Position numbers and translations under genes: made by a program. This document shows, one piece after another, positions 63,566 to 64,000 of a DNA stretch of 64,000 nucleotides. Numbering within the stretch: position 1 is the stretch's first letter; the number at the start of each line of letters is the position of its first letter. Source of the DNA: Streptomyces thinghirensis (GTDB lineage Bacteria; Actinomycetota; Actinomycetia; Streptomycetales; Streptomycetaceae); assembly GCA_021502835.1 (NCBI GenBank), contig JAKFGP010000058.1, positions 186,001 through 250,000 of the forward strand, written 5' to 3'. The notes beneath the pieces were generated by a model. The model was not told the origin of the DNA, did no database searches, and saw only the letters and a list, made by a program, of their open reading frames with translations.

Positions 63566-64000
63566 GCGGCACCGGCCCCGTCGAGCCGGGCGAGGGCACC
63601 CACGACCGGGGCGGCCCGGACGCCTCCCAGGCCGTCCGCCCGGCGCCGTGGGCGGCCCGCCCGGTACTACGACCGCCACCGCCGGGCGGTCCTCACCACC
63701 GCCGCGGCCGCCATGACCCTGGCGGGCGGCGGCTATCTGTACGCCAGCCGACCGCAGCCTCCTCCCCCCTCCCCCGCCGCCACACCCTTCCCAGGCGGTC
63801 GACCTCGATTACCTGGACGCGGTGCCCGCCCCCGGCGACGACTTCAGTTTCGCGGTGCGGCTGAGCGTGCGGTCCGGCCCGCCCGTCACCGTGACACGAC
63901 TCGACCAGCCCTACGCCGGTATCTCGATGACCGCGTCACCCGCCGCGCCTTTCCAGACAAAGGCGCATTCCGCCCGCAAGATCATCGTCACTCTTCGGGT
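63562..64000 (+). CDS. Membrane-anchored protein, N-terminal part (cut by window edge)
   Basis: The GTG at 63562 overlaps the lipoprotein stop. After a Pro/Asp-rich start (VSGTGPVEPGEGTHDRGGPD) comes one membrane helix, RYYDRHRRAVLTTAAAAMTL AGGGYLY, a Pro-rich spacer and an extracytoplasmic beta-rich domain (VDLDYLDAVPAPGDDFSFAV RLSVRSGPPVTVTRLDQPYA GIS). The gene continues past the window. Shifts near 63660 and 63792. No known family; with the lipoprotein it may form a secreted or envelope pair. Confidence 0.7.

Overview
The window is Streptomyces chromosome. Protein-coding DNA is very G+C rich, starts are ATG/GTG behind GGAGG-type sites, and the gene order matches the conserved Streptomyces core stretch that carries uvrC, uvrA, aroQ, a TerC/TerD pair, uvrB, glpQ, coaE, rpsA and polA. 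Identities were made by recognising protein families by eye; no database search was run.

The sequence carries many small insertions and deletions. Nearly every gene, including ones a cell cannot lose (rpsA, coaE, polA), changes frame one to fifteen times while the protein signal continues in a neighbouring frame. Only three genes read cleanly end to end (34293-34478, 45794-46192, 62434-62922). I therefore annotate each gene as one CDS from its real start to its real stop and read the shifts as sequence errors, not as decay.

Layout. 1-6.2 kb: uvrC (cut by the left edge), a DNA-binding-like protein, a Rieske lipoprotein, a LacI regulator with a 50-bp palindromic operator followed by a PfkB sugar kinase, an MmyB-type regulator and a YceI protein. 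6.2-20.1 kb: uvrA, whose stop codon lies in a MITE-like inverted repeat, then a mycothiol-dependent enzyme, a metallo-beta-lactamase protein, aroQ, an S66 peptidase, terC behind a yybP-ykoY manganese riboswitch, a TerD fusion protein, uvrB and an MHYT sensor. 20.4-29.6 kb: glpQ, ogt, a VOC protein, the psuG-psuK pair, a methyltransferase, corA, a uridine-kinase-like protein and a gltD-like oxidoreductase. 29.7-34.5 kb: an XRE/DUF397/ATPase regulatory group, then a fused ABC transporter. 34.6-45.7 kb: mostly metabolic and hypothetical genes (DUF899, amidohydrolase, FUSC, nucleotidyltransferase, ridA, GNAT, prolyl iminopeptidase, UdgB-type glycosylase, S4 protein, DoxX, methyltransferase). 45.8-49.8 kb: TPR protein, coaE, PAC2 protein and rpsA, all on the minus strand, with a clear promoter before rpsA. 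50-64 kb: methyltransferase, hrpB, a secreted transglycosylase, a DUF4184 protein, polA, a molybdopterin oxidoreductase, a hotdog thioesterase, a lipoprotein and a membrane protein cut by the right edge.

Themes. Excision repair is concentrated here (uvrC, uvrA, uvrB, polA, a uracil-DNA glycosylase, Ogt). Metal and stress handling is the second theme (TerC with its Mn switch, TerD, CorA). The best-supported regulatory element is the riboswitch at 13984-14106: its two mutually exclusive helices, one of which buries the terC ribosome binding site, can be read directly from the sequence.
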